Positions 1 through 5,355 of a stretch of DNA of 6,784 nt are shown here, piece after piece (position 1 is the first letter of the stretch; the number at the start of each line of letters is the position of its first letter). A program made the position numbers and the translations under genes. The DNA is from Rickettsiales bacterium. Its GTDB lineage: Bacteria; Pseudomonadota; Alphaproteobacteria; Rickettsiales; UBA1997. The notes beneath the pieces are model-generated. The model searched no databases. It was not told where the DNA came from and saw nothing but the letters and a program-made list of their open reading frames with translations. The stretch covers positions 1 to 6,784 of the forward strand of contig JAITAR010000064.1 of the NCBI GenBank assembly GCA_031284025.1. Direction: 5' to 3'.

Positions 1-179
1 CACTTACCACAGAGAAATCTCATGACTCTTTTAAAATAACCGGGTTCACTCGGACCCCGCACATCTTTTATTGTTGGTGTCTCTTTTTTGTCACTGGAAA
101 ATGCCTCTCTATCGAAACCGACGGAAACTCCAAGGAAGATTACGACCGATAATAGTAAAAAAAAGTATTTGTTTTTCAT
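1..179 (-). CDS. Partial small exported protein, N-terminal 59 residues
   Basis: The frame opens with ATG at 179-177 and runs without a stop to the left window edge, giving 59 complete codons. The protein starts MKNKYFFLLLSVVIFLGVSV: two lysines, then about 15 hydrophobic residues, the shape of a Sec signal peptide or N-terminal anchor. No clear AxA cleavage site follows, so the export type (cleaved or anchored) is open. The mature part begins polar (SSDKKETPTIKDVRGPSEPG) and then becomes basic and aromatic with one Cys at residue 57. An AGGGG ribosome binding site lies 4 nt before the ATG, which supports this start. A minus-strand promoter candidate lies at 240-267. I do not recognise a family; the signal, RBS and promoter make a real gene likely, but its length and function are unknown because the 3' part is missing. 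Confidence 0.7.
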   Translation of the reverse strand, partial: MKNKYFFLLLSVVIFLGVSVGFDREAFSSDKKETPTIKDVRGPSEPGYFKRVMRFLCGK

Positions 180-212
180 AGGACCCCTAATTTTTTTGTT
201 AAAACTAACAAT

Positions 213-241
213 TTGACAGCCTTTTCAGGCTAGGTTATATT
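213..241 (+). promoter_or_regulatory. Consensus sigma70-type promoter on the plus strand with no gene downstream
   Basis: TTGACA at 213-218 is a perfect -35 box. A 17-nt spacer leads to TATATT at 236-241, five of six matches to the -10 consensus. Transcription would start near 248 and run rightwards, antisense to the minus-strand material at 485-1684. The spacer contains a small inverted repeat (AGCCT at 218-222, AGGCT at 227-231), which could be an operator half-site pair. No plus-strand gene starts within the next several hundred bases, so the promoter is either fortuitous, drives an untranslated RNA, or serves a lost gene. Confidence 0.4.
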
Positions 242-267
242 AATAATAATTATTATACAAAAGTCAA
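240..267 (-). promoter_or_regulatory. Promoter candidate for the partial exported protein
   Basis: On the minus strand there is a -35 TTGACT (267-262), a 16-nt spacer and a -10 TATTAA (245-240). It is followed by an untranslated leader of roughly 50 nt that ends in the AGGGG ribosome binding site. The region is extremely AT-rich, so several -10 registers are possible. It overlaps a strong-looking promoter on the plus strand. Confidence 0.45.
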
Positions 268-484
268 TATATAATATTTATACTACATTACACACCCTCT
301 TATTCTCATTTCTATTAGTCCAGCACAAATTGCTTTCATTGAACAAAGGTCAAAGGCAACCGAAAGATGTCCTATAGATTGTTCCGGTGCCCATTTTAAA
401 TTTGAAATAACAAATTCTATCCATGCTCGAACGACAAGAACAGAATAAAAAATACCCATAAGGCGTAGAGAAAAATAGAATCTC
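246..484. other. Spacer with no convincing gene
   Basis: The first 40 bases are almost pure A/T and hold the overlapping promoters. The rest contains only one minus-strand frame of 71 codons (498-283, beginning MTLTRRFYFSLRLMGIFYSV). It has a hydrophobic start but no Shine-Dalgarno at a proper distance, and its ATG lies inside the end of the preceding small frame. Its first 13 bases are the same as the first 13 bases of the two secreted paralogs to its right, but the match stops there. I see no RNA gene, repeat array or terminator here. Confidence 0.4.
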
Positions 485-746
485 CTAGTCAAAGTCATTT
501 ACTGTCGAGCCATCCTGATTTTTATAGGACTGTATTAGCTTTTTTAATTTATAGTCTGATGTAAATTTGTACCTGAGCCCTTTCTTTACCATTTCCATTA
601 TTTCATAATCACTTGATTTTATTCTGCAATGACCAGATTCAATGTCACGACGCTTCTCAAGCTGTTCCGGCGTCAATTCTGAATCTGAAATAACAGATTT
701 CTTTTTTAGAATAGAATGTTATATATTGTTCTTCTTTCATTTCCAT
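485..746 (-). pseudogene. Small charged protein, probably broken by a +1 frameshift
   Basis: Two overlapping minus-strand frames make better sense joined than apart. The upstream frame (ATG at 746-744, MEMKEEQYITFYSKK) enters a run of six A/T pairs at 702-707 and then terminates at 657. One base out of register, a second frame continues as KSVISDSELTPEQLEKRRD and runs to a TAG at 487-485. Removing one base from the homopolymer gives a single protein of about 86 residues, highly charged, ending in an acidic tail (NQDGSTVNDFD). The second frame alone has only TTG as a start, with no ribosome binding site. The piece lies downstream of a strong terminator and has no clear promoter of its own. No family recognised. 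A true pseudogene, a sequencing error in the homopolymer, or noncoding sequence are all possible. Confidence 0.3.
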
Positions 747-797
747 ATTTTCAAATTCTTCGGATAAAGAAGAATGTCCTATTTCCGAAGCAGCAGG

Positions 798-918
798 TCC
801 TCCTGCCTTTTCTAATTTTCCAATTTTTTGATTCCGTTCCCCTGAATGATCTTTAAAAAAAGGGCCTGGCCAGTTTTTTAGCACAAAAAAATCAGGCCAG
901 ACACCACATCATCCATTT
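798..918 (-). repeat. Copy 1 of a duplicated 121-bp 3' module
   Basis: This segment is nearly identical to 1820-1940, a constant offset of 1022 bases, with only a few substitutions (for example at 839 and near 906-912). It begins just past the stop codon of the 254-aa paralog and carries its terminator. The second copy lies past the stop codon of the 270-aa paralog. This shows that the duplication unit was gene plus 3' flank. Confidence 0.9.
855..900 (-). terminator. Rho-independent terminator after the 254-aa paralog
   Basis: Read on the minus strand, GGCCTG (898-893) pairs with CAGGCC (868-863) around an inner helix of six T against six A. This is followed by one C and then seven U (861-855). 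An alternative register pairs CTGGCC with GGCCAG (900-895 with 871-866). GC-rich stem plus U-tract is a textbook intrinsic terminator about 20 bases after the stop codon. Confidence 0.9.
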
Positions 919-919
919 A

Positions 920-1684
920 CTATTTTGATTCACTGAGATTCGTTGTCACATTAAGGATATCTTCAAAGACATTTTTATCAGATATGACTTTATCCGCCAT
1001 ATTACGCAGGACATAAACTATTGCGGGATTTCCCACACATTTTACAAGATTGTTAAAAGGCTCTTCAAAATCTTCTTCGGTAATACCAGAATTTTTTGCA
1101 AATTCAAGAAAGTACGAATTGCGATCCTTTTTCAGATCCTCATTACTACTGAAGGCTTCCACCGTATTGCTAACAGTGTTGCTATTAAAAAAAAGATTTG
1201 CAAATTTTTTTCTCTGTTGTTCCAGTGAGTTTGAATCATTTAGAGAGGACGCTCCTCCATTATCTGTACTATCTCCTTTAGTAGATACACTTTTATCCTC
1301 TGGTTTGTCGTCGTCCTCATCCGAGGATTCATCAGATCTATTAGAATTAGAGGAATTTGGCATATTACCAGTCGACTTCAAGTCAGCTTTAATTTTTTCT
1401 AAATTTTTAACCTTTTTTACAACATTATTAATATAATTGCTTTCTTTAAGTTTAGCTACAATTTCTAAAAAATTAGGATCTTTAAAAACACCAAATGCAA
1501 GATCGACGGTGGTTTTAAGAATAACAGCTTTTTCATCTTCTTCACTAGATGATTCATCTTCTTTATCTTCATTATCTTTGGCCTCCAAACCGCTAGCATA
1601 TACTCCGTTTCCCATCGTCTGAAGCGAAAGTAGTAATGTGGTCAGAGCCACAGACATAAATCTTTTTAAATTAGTCAAAGTCAT
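920..1684 (-). CDS. Secreted Ser/Asp/Glu-rich protein, 254 aa (paralog A)
   Basis: A minus-strand protein with a clear Sec signal peptide (residues 1-30: basic NLKR, then a 15-residue hydrophobic core, cleavage likely after GVYA). The mature part has four zones: an acidic stretch (31-52, with SSSEEDE); a predicted helical segment (53-103) with FKDPNFLEIVAKLKES; a low-complexity linker (105-150) with SDESSDEDDDKPED; and a helical C-terminal region (151-254) ending SESK. GAGGAG sits 4 nt before the ATG at 1684. It is a diverged duplicate of the 270-aa protein to its right: signal peptide, linker (STDNGGASSLNDSNSLEQQR) and the last 25 residues are close, while the helical zones differ. One Cys (216). 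No family recognised. Export plus an acidic disordered linker suits a surface or secreted host-interaction protein, but that is inference. The DP-containing helical segments recall STI1-type motifs only loosely. Confidence 0.85.
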   Translation of the reverse strand: MTLTNLKRFMSVALTTLLLSLQTMGNGVYASGLEAKDNEDKEDESSSEEDEKAVILKTTVDLAFGVFKDPNFLEIVAKLKESNYINNVVKKVKNLEKIKADLKSTGNMPNSSNSNRSDESSDEDDDKPEDKSVSTKGDSTDNGGASSLNDSNSLEQQRKKFANLFFNSNTVSNTVEAFSSNEDLKKDRNSYFLEFAKNSGITEEDFEEPFNNLVKCVGNPAIVYVLRNMADKVISDKNVFEDILNVTTNLSESK

Positions 1685-1727
1685 AGTACTCCTCTTTTTA
1701 TATTACTAAATAAATCAAAACTAATAC

Positions 1728-1777
1728 AGTATAACATTAAATCATATCTGTATACATCCGAAGCATATGAAGAACAA
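1728..1777 (-). promoter_or_regulatory. Promoter region of paralog A (two candidates)
   Basis: Two minus-strand candidates overlap. The first has -35 TTGTTC (1777-1772), a 17-nt spacer and -10 TATACA (1754-1749). The second has a good -10 TATACT (1733-1728) but a poor -35. Either gives a leader of about 35 to 60 nt ending in GAGGAG. The sequence differs from the promoter of paralog B, so the duplication did not preserve the promoter. Confidence 0.35.
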
Positions 1778-1819
1778 ATTGGAGGAACCTATATTTTCAA
1801 TCATTCATGGAACAGCATT

Positions 1820-1940
1820 TCCTCCTGCCTTTTCTAATTTTCCAATTTTTTGATTCCGTTCTCCTGAATGATCTTTAAAAAAAGGGCCTGGCCAGTTTTT
1901 TAGCACAAAAAAATCAGGCCAGACACCCCATCGTCCATTT
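1820..1940 (-). repeat. Copy 2 of the duplicated 121-bp 3' module
   Basis: This is the partner of 798-918. It lies 83 bases past the stop codon of the 270-aa paralog. The extra 83 bases (1941-2023) are absent after paralog A, where the stop codon abuts the module, so an insertion or deletion followed the duplication. The extra stretch contains only a weak 6-bp hairpin (TTGTCT 1996-2001, AGACAA 2014-2019). Confidence 0.9.
1877..1922 (-). terminator. Rho-independent terminator after the 270-aa paralog
   Basis: Same hairpin as at 855-900. On the minus strand GGCCTG (1920-1915) pairs with CAGGCC (1890-1885), with an inner T6/A6 helix, followed by C and a run of seven U (1883-1877). It separates the two paralogs into independent transcription units. 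Confidence 0.9.
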
Positions 1941-2023
1941 TGAACAGTTTTTTTCTAGATAAACTTCAGCCGTAACACTTTACTCATTCGACGATTTGTC
2001 TTTCTTTTTTCTCAGACAACTAA

Positions 2024-2836
2024 CTATTTTGATTCACTGGGGTTCGACATCACATTAAAGATATTTTCAAAGGTATCTTTATCAGATATGACTTTATTCA
2101 CCGCATTATTCATGATATTAACTGCTGTGGGATCTTCCATAAGTTCTTTAAAATTGTTTTTAAAGACCTGGACATCAGGCATTCCGGGATTCTCAGTGGA
2201 CTCTTCAAAATTTTTTTTGGTAACAACAAAATTTTTTGCAATTTCAAAGCAGAGCGAACCGAAATTCTCTCCAAAATTCTTATCACTACTGAAGGTTTTC
2301 GCCATATTGCTAACAATGTTGATGCCGATGCCGCTATTTAAAAATTCTTTTCTCTGTTGTTCCAGTGAGTTTGAATCATTTAGAGAGGACGCTCCTCCAT
2401 TATCTGTACTATCTTTAGTAGATACACTTTCATACTTCGGTTTGTCGTCGTCCTTATCCGAGGATTCATCAGATTCGTCCTCATCCGAGGATTTATCATT
2501 TTCTAAACTGTCCTCATCCGAGGATTCATCAGATTTGTCCTCATCCGAGGATTTATCATTTTCTAAACTTAGAAAACTTGTTGCAACATTTTTTGTAGAA
2601 TCAATAATATCCTTGTTTTCTTTAAGTCCACCCAGAATTTTTAAAAAATTAGAATCTTTAAAAAGATTAATTGTACGATTAATGGCTTCAGACCTATCAG
2701 CTTTACTAACTTTTTTATCTTCATTACCTTTGGTCTCCAAACCGCTAGCATAGACTCCGTTTCCCATCGTCTGAAGCGAAAGTAGTAATGTGGCCAAAGC
2801 CACAGCCATAAATCTTTTTAAATTAGTCAAAGTCAT
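2024..2836 (-). CDS. Secreted Ser/Asp/Glu-rich protein, 270 aa (paralog B)
   Basis: Same architecture as the 254-aa protein downstream of it. The signal peptide (1-30, cleavage likely after GVYA) differs from that of paralog A only at residues 11 and 15. Then come a lysine-containing acidic stretch (33-48), a helical segment (49-88) with NLFKDSNFLKILGGLKEN, an acidic low-complexity linker (90-158) and a helical C-terminal region (159-270) ending NPSESK. The linker contains two tandem 20-residue repeats (90-109 and 110-129, beginning SLENDKSSDED). The ATG at 2836 is preceded by AAGGAG at 4 nt; the frame is open further upstream, but the in-frame ATG at 2851 lies before that ribosome binding site and is rejected. 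One Cys (196). A good promoter lies at 2896-2924 and a terminator downstream. No known family recognised; a secreted or surface-released host-interaction protein is a reasonable inference, not a demonstrated one. Confidence 0.87.
   Translation of the reverse strand: MTLTNLKRFMAVALATLLLSLQTMGNGVYASGLETKGNEDKKVSKADRSEAINRTINLFKDSNFLKILGGLKENKDIIDSTKNVATSFLSLENDKSSDEDKSDESSDEDSLENDKSSDEDESDESSDKDDDKPKYESVSTKDSTDNGGASSLNDSNSLEQQRKEFLNSGIGINIVSNMAKTFSSDKNFGENFGSLCFEIAKNFVVTKKNFEESTENPGMPDVQVFKNNFKELMEDPTAVNIMNNAVNKVISDKDTFENIFNVMSNPSESK
2451..2570 (-). repeat. Tandem repeat inside paralog B, two 60-bp units
   Basis: Units 2451-2510 and 2511-2570 differ at only three positions (2455, 2476 and the last base). 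Each encodes 20 residues of Ser/Asp/Glu/Lys-rich linker. The period is a multiple of three, so unit gain or loss would keep the frame and change only linker length. Paralog A has a single, shorter acidic stretch at the matching place. Confidence 0.95.
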
Positions 2837-2895
2837 AGTACTCCTTTTCATTATTAAATAATAAAAGTTAACAAAAACAACCACATTGTAATCTG

Positions 2896-2924
2896 ATAAT
2901 ATTATATTTCAAGAGATATGTCCA
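2896..2924 (-). promoter_or_regulatory. Promoter of paralog B
   Basis: On the minus strand -35 TGGACA (2924-2919), 17-nt spacer, -10 TATTAT (2901-2896): five of six matches in each box with ideal spacing. A perfect TATAAT also overlaps it five bases upstream, but without a -35 at the right distance. Predicted start near 2889 gives a leader of about 53 nt before the ATG at 2836. Confidence 0.6.
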
Positions 2925-3305
2925 CATTTGGGTTCTACCCAGTATTTCTGGCTATTAACAGTAAATATTTTCAATTTTGTAAACAAAATCCTATAGAAAA
3001 GAATCAGAAAAAGTTTAACAGGAATAGGAGGAAAAATCTGGAAAATTTTGTAACATTGTTCCCAGCGTCAGTTCCGTGGGGAGAGTTCTAAAGGAACTGA
3101 AAGAGAATAAGGTTGGGCAACAAGATGGGACTATGATAGACAATGTATAGGCAATGGAGATGGAAAAAGTTCAGAGAAAATAACCATAGAAAAAACAATA
3201 ACTCTAGACCCCATTGCTCTTTTGATTTCAAGACTCCAAAAGAGTATTATTTACCCGTTGGCAGAGGAAGTTGAATTCTGTTTAAAAAAAGTCTCATATG
3301 TTATG
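2925..3305. other. Intergenic stretch between divergent paralog B and aspS
   Basis: No frame with coding character on either strand. It contains two perfect 8-bp inverted repeats: TCAGTTCC (3068-3075) with GGAACTGA (3093-3100), 17-nt loop; and CTCTTTTG (3217-3224) with CAAAAGAG (3237-3244), 12-nt loop. Neither is followed by a proper U-tract on either strand, so they are not convincing terminators. An AGGAGG at 3027-3032 has no start codon behind it. Confidence 0.5.
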
Positions 3306-3332
3306 AATTTGTACAGTTGTACAATTTGTATA

Positions 3333-3360
3333 TTGACAGTTATTTTTTTAACTATACCTT
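3333..3360 (+). promoter_or_regulatory. Promoter region of aspS
   Basis: A perfect -35 TTGACA lies at 3333-3338. The -10 is ambiguous: TATACC at 3353-3358 (spacer 14, short) or TACCTT at 3355-3360 (spacer 16, weak match). Either would start the RNA near 3363-3367, exactly where structured, GC-richer leader sequence begins. Just upstream are two TGTACA palindromes (3310-3315 and 3318-3323), possibly operator-like. Confidence 0.45.
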
Positions 3361-3362
3361 CG

Positions 3363-3545
3363 CCCCTGTAGGCTGTGATCCTTTAACGGAGGGGAGTCTG
3401 GGGAAGAGAGATCAAGGATCAGTTAGAACCCCACGGGAGGGCCCGCTATAGCCCGTAAAGCCGCAGAGAGTTTTTTGGCGGGAAGTGAGGTGGCACCACG
3501 AAATAACTTTCGTCCTTACATTTTATCTAACAAATGTGATAGGAG
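3363..3545 (+). promoter_or_regulatory. T-box riboswitch leader of aspS (translational type predicted)
   Basis: T-box RNAs bind a specific tRNA by its anticodon and sense whether its 3' end is aminoacylated. Seen here, 5' to 3': a Stem I region with a perfect 8-bp helix (TGATCCTT 3376-3383, AAGGATCA 3414-3421); an H-type pseudoknot like Stem IIA/B (CGGG 3434-3437 with CCCG 3442-3445; GGG 3439-3441 with CCC 3452-3454) including CCGCTA, one base from the F-box CCGUUA; a Stem III hairpin (CCGC 3461-3464, GCGG 3478-3481); and the T-box GAGGTGGCACCACG (3487-3500). The T-box folds with 3508-3519: helix GTGAGG/CCTTAC, 7-nt bulge TGGCACC, helix ACGAAA/TTTCGT, loop TAAC. Bulge TGGC complements a tRNA end GCCA, which fits G73 of tRNA-Asp, -Asn and -Glu. 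The Stem I fold is unresolved: alternative hairpins 3363-3394 and 3399-3433 compete, so the specifier is not certain. Confidence 0.85.
3513..3545 (+). promoter_or_regulatory. Sequestrator hairpin hiding the aspS ribosome binding site
   Basis: ACATTT (3518-3523) pairs with AAATGT (3532-3537) and TCCT (3513-3516) with AGGA (3541-3544), with an 8-nt loop and a small internal loop. The aspS Shine-Dalgarno AGGAG (3541-3545, 5 nt before the ATG) is inside this helix. Bases 3513-3519 are also the 3' arm of the antisequestrator, so the two structures exclude each other. No U-tract follows, which argues for control of translation initiation rather than transcription termination. Confidence 0.75.
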
Positions 3546-3550
3546 TTAAA

Positions 3551-5344
3551 ATGTTGAGAACGCACAACTGTGGACAGTTGAATGGAAATTTTTTGGGTCA
3601 AAAGGTCAGGCTCGCTGGCTGGGTACATGCCGTCAGAGACCATGGTAATCTGATTTTTGTGGATCTGAGAGATAACTATGGCATAACTCAGTGTGTGATT
3701 GACCGTGAAAAGGGCCAAGAGCTGGTGGATATGATTTCCTCTCTGAGATGCGAAAGTGTGGTGTTTATTGGTGGCACGGTGGTAGCCAGAACTAAAGAGA
3801 CTGTAAATCCAAATTTGAATAGTGGAGAGATCGAGGTTACCATCAAAGAGATGACGATAGAGAGTATGGCTGAACAGGTGCCATTTCAAGTTTCCGCTGA
3901 AGATCAAAACTATCCGGAAGATCTGAGAATTAGGTACAGATATCTGTATCTGAGAAGCAAGCGCATGCACAATAATATAATTTTGAGGAACAAGATTTTC
4001 GCCTTCATTAGGCAAGAAATGTGGCGACAAGAATTTCTGGAATTTCAAACTCCCATACTAACTGCCTCTTCTCCTGAGGGGGCAAGGGACTTTTTAGTTC
4101 CCAGCAGGATTCATCCCGGTAAATTCTACGCTTTGCCACAGGCACCTCAGCAATTTAAACAGCTACTTATGATAGCAGGCTTTGACAAATACTTTCAAAT
4201 CGCTCCCTGCTTCAGAGATGAGGGTACCAGAGCAGATAGAACTCTTGAATTCTATCAGCTCGATGTAGAGATGACTTTCGTCGAGCAGGATGATGTGATT
4301 AGTACGATAGAGCCAGTCTTGGTCAATACATTTAGACAATTTTCGAATAGAAAGGTTTCCGAGCCTCCTTTCATAAGAATATCCTATAGAGATTCTATGC
4401 TGGAATACGGCACAGATAAGCCAGATTTGAGAAACCCACTAAAAATTGCGGATGTAACGGATGTATTTAGAAATTCTAATTTTTCAGCCTTTGCTAGTGC
4501 CATCGGCGACGGTTCAATTGTTAGAGCTATAGCGGTGAAGGGTATTGCCACTAGGCCACGAAGCTTCTTCGACAGGATGGTAGACTATGCTCTGGAAGAA
4601 GGCTCTAAAGGTCTTGGCTATATAATTTTTGAAGATAACATGGCTGCAAGGGGACCAGTGGCCAAGTTTTTAAATACTGAACAGCTGACCGACATAGGTA
4701 GCATAGCTAAAGCTGGTCCCGGTGACGCTGTATTTTTTCTCTGCAACGTAGAAAAGGAAGCGGCCAGGCTAGCGGGAAAAGTTAGGACGAAATTAGGGCG
4801 GGAGCTGGAACTAATAGACAAAGAAGAGTATAAATTTTGCTGGATAGTGGATTTTCCATTCTATGAAATTAATGAAGAAACTGAGAAACTTGACTTTGGC
4901 CATAATCCCTTTTCCTTTCCAAAGGGTGGTCTGGAAGCCCTTAGCACAAAGGATCCGCTGACAATAGTGTGCAGCCAATATGACTGTGTCTGCAATGGCT
5001 ATGAGATGTGCAGCGGTGCCATTCGCAATCACAGGCCTGAAATTATGTACAAATCCTTTGAACTAGTTGGCTATGACAGATCCACCGTCGATAAAAAGTT
5101 TGGCGCCATGATCAATGCCTTTAGCTATGGTGTTCCTCCTCACGGTGGCTGTGCCTTCGGCATGGAAAGAATTGTTATGTTATTGCTCGATGAAACAAAT
5201 ATGCGAGAGGTCATAGCTTTTCCACCAAATGGAAAGGGTGTTGATCTTATGATGGGCAGTCCATCTACGGTCGACGAAGAGCAGCTGCGGGAGCTAAATA
5301 TTGAGTTATCCAAAAAAGCCAGAGAAAAACTGTTGGAAGGCTAA
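3551..5344 (+). CDS. aspS: Aspartyl-tRNA synthetase (class II), probably non-discriminating
   Basis: Cytoplasmic enzyme that activates aspartate with ATP and charges tRNA-Asp. The 597-residue length is normal for bacterial AspRS. Order of parts: N-terminal OB-fold anticodon-binding domain (1-105, LAGWVHAVRDHGNLIFVDLR); class II core with motif 1 (about 162-183, TPILTASSPEGARDFLVPSR); the PQAPQQFKQ loop (196-204); motif 2 (FRDEGTRADR, 221-230; Arg222); the bacterial GAD insertion (about 290-430); and motif 3 (GVPPHGGCAFGMERIVMLL, 527-545; Arg540). The segments SSPEGARDFLVPSRIHPG and SGAIRNHRPEIMYKSFE resemble alphaproteobacterial enzymes. His31 in VRDHG matches the residue linked in Pseudomonas to also charging tRNA-Asn; discriminating enzymes such as E. 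coli's have Leu. Start: ATG 3551 with AGGAG 5 nt before; an in-frame GTG at 3485 lies inside the T-box and is rejected. Monocistronic as far as visible, controlled by the T-box leader. Confidence 0.97.
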   Translation: MLRTHNCGQLNGNFLGQKVRLAGWVHAVRDHGNLIFVDLRDNYGITQCVIDREKGQELVDMISSLRCESVVFIGGTVVARTKETVNPNLNSGEIEVTIKEMTIESMAEQVPFQVSAEDQNYPEDLRIRYRYLYLRSKRMHNNIILRNKIFAFIRQEMWRQEFLEFQTPILTASSPEGARDFLVPSRIHPGKFYALPQAPQQFKQLLMIAGFDKYFQIAPCFRDEGTRADRTLEFYQLDVEMTFVEQDDVISTIEPVLVNTFRQFSNRKVSEPPFIRISYRDSMLEYGTDKPDLRNPLKIADVTDVFRNSNFSAFASAIGDGSIVRAIAVKGIATRPRSFFDRMVDYALEEGSKGLGYIIFEDNMAARGPVAKFLNTEQLTDIGSIAKAGPGDAVFFLCNVEKEAARLAGKVRTKLGRELELIDKEEYKFCWIVDFPFYEINEETEKLDFGHNPFSFPKGGLEALSTKDPLTIVCSQYDCVCNGYEMCSGAIRNHRPEIMYKSFELVGYDRSTVDKKFGAMINAFSYGVPPHGGCAFGMERIVMLLLDETNMREVIAFPPNGKGVDLMMGSPSTVDEEQLRELNIELSKKAREKLLEG

Positions 5345-5355
5345 ATAGGTACTAG

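Noticed and set aside
283..498. 71-codon minus-strand frame sharing its first 13 bases with the starts of the two secreted paralogs
   Set aside because: Similarity stops after 13 bases, a match of that length is not rare in a window of this size, and the upstream ribosome binding site of the paralogs is missing.
657..884. 75-codon minus-strand frame starting at 884
   Set aside because: Its start lies within the rho-independent terminator hairpin of paralog A, so the first third is noncoding duplicated sequence. Only the part from about 746 downward might be coding.
871..918. A conserved 12-codon minus-strand mini-ORF (MDD..SGLIFLC) in both copies of the 3' module
   Set aside because: It runs into the terminator stem and has no ribosome binding site. 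Its conservation is explained by the module being duplicated.
2088..2753. A plus-strand open frame of 221 codons opposite paralog B, and similar ones at 1050-1436 and 1437-1622 opposite paralog A
   Set aside because: They are mirror images of Ser/Asp/Glu-rich coding sequence, whose complement lacks stops. They have no ribosome binding site or promoter, while the minus-strand genes have signal peptides, RBS, promoters and terminators.
3363..3460. A tRNA gene in the GC-richer leader of aspS
   Set aside because: No cloverleaf can be drawn: the T-loop consensus GTTCGA is missing, and the helices found instead fit T-box Stem I and the Stem IIA/B pseudoknot.
3485..3550. Upstream GTG start adding 22 residues to AspRS
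   Set aside because: The GTG lies in the antisequestrator helix of the T-box, has no ribosome binding site at the right place, and AspRS homologs begin near the ATG at 3551, which has AGGAG at 5 nt.
3527..4048. 173-codon minus-strand frame opposite aspS, and shorter ones at 4618-4821 and 4811-5032
   Set aside because: They lie opposite a complete, highly conserved aspS and show no start signals or domain character.
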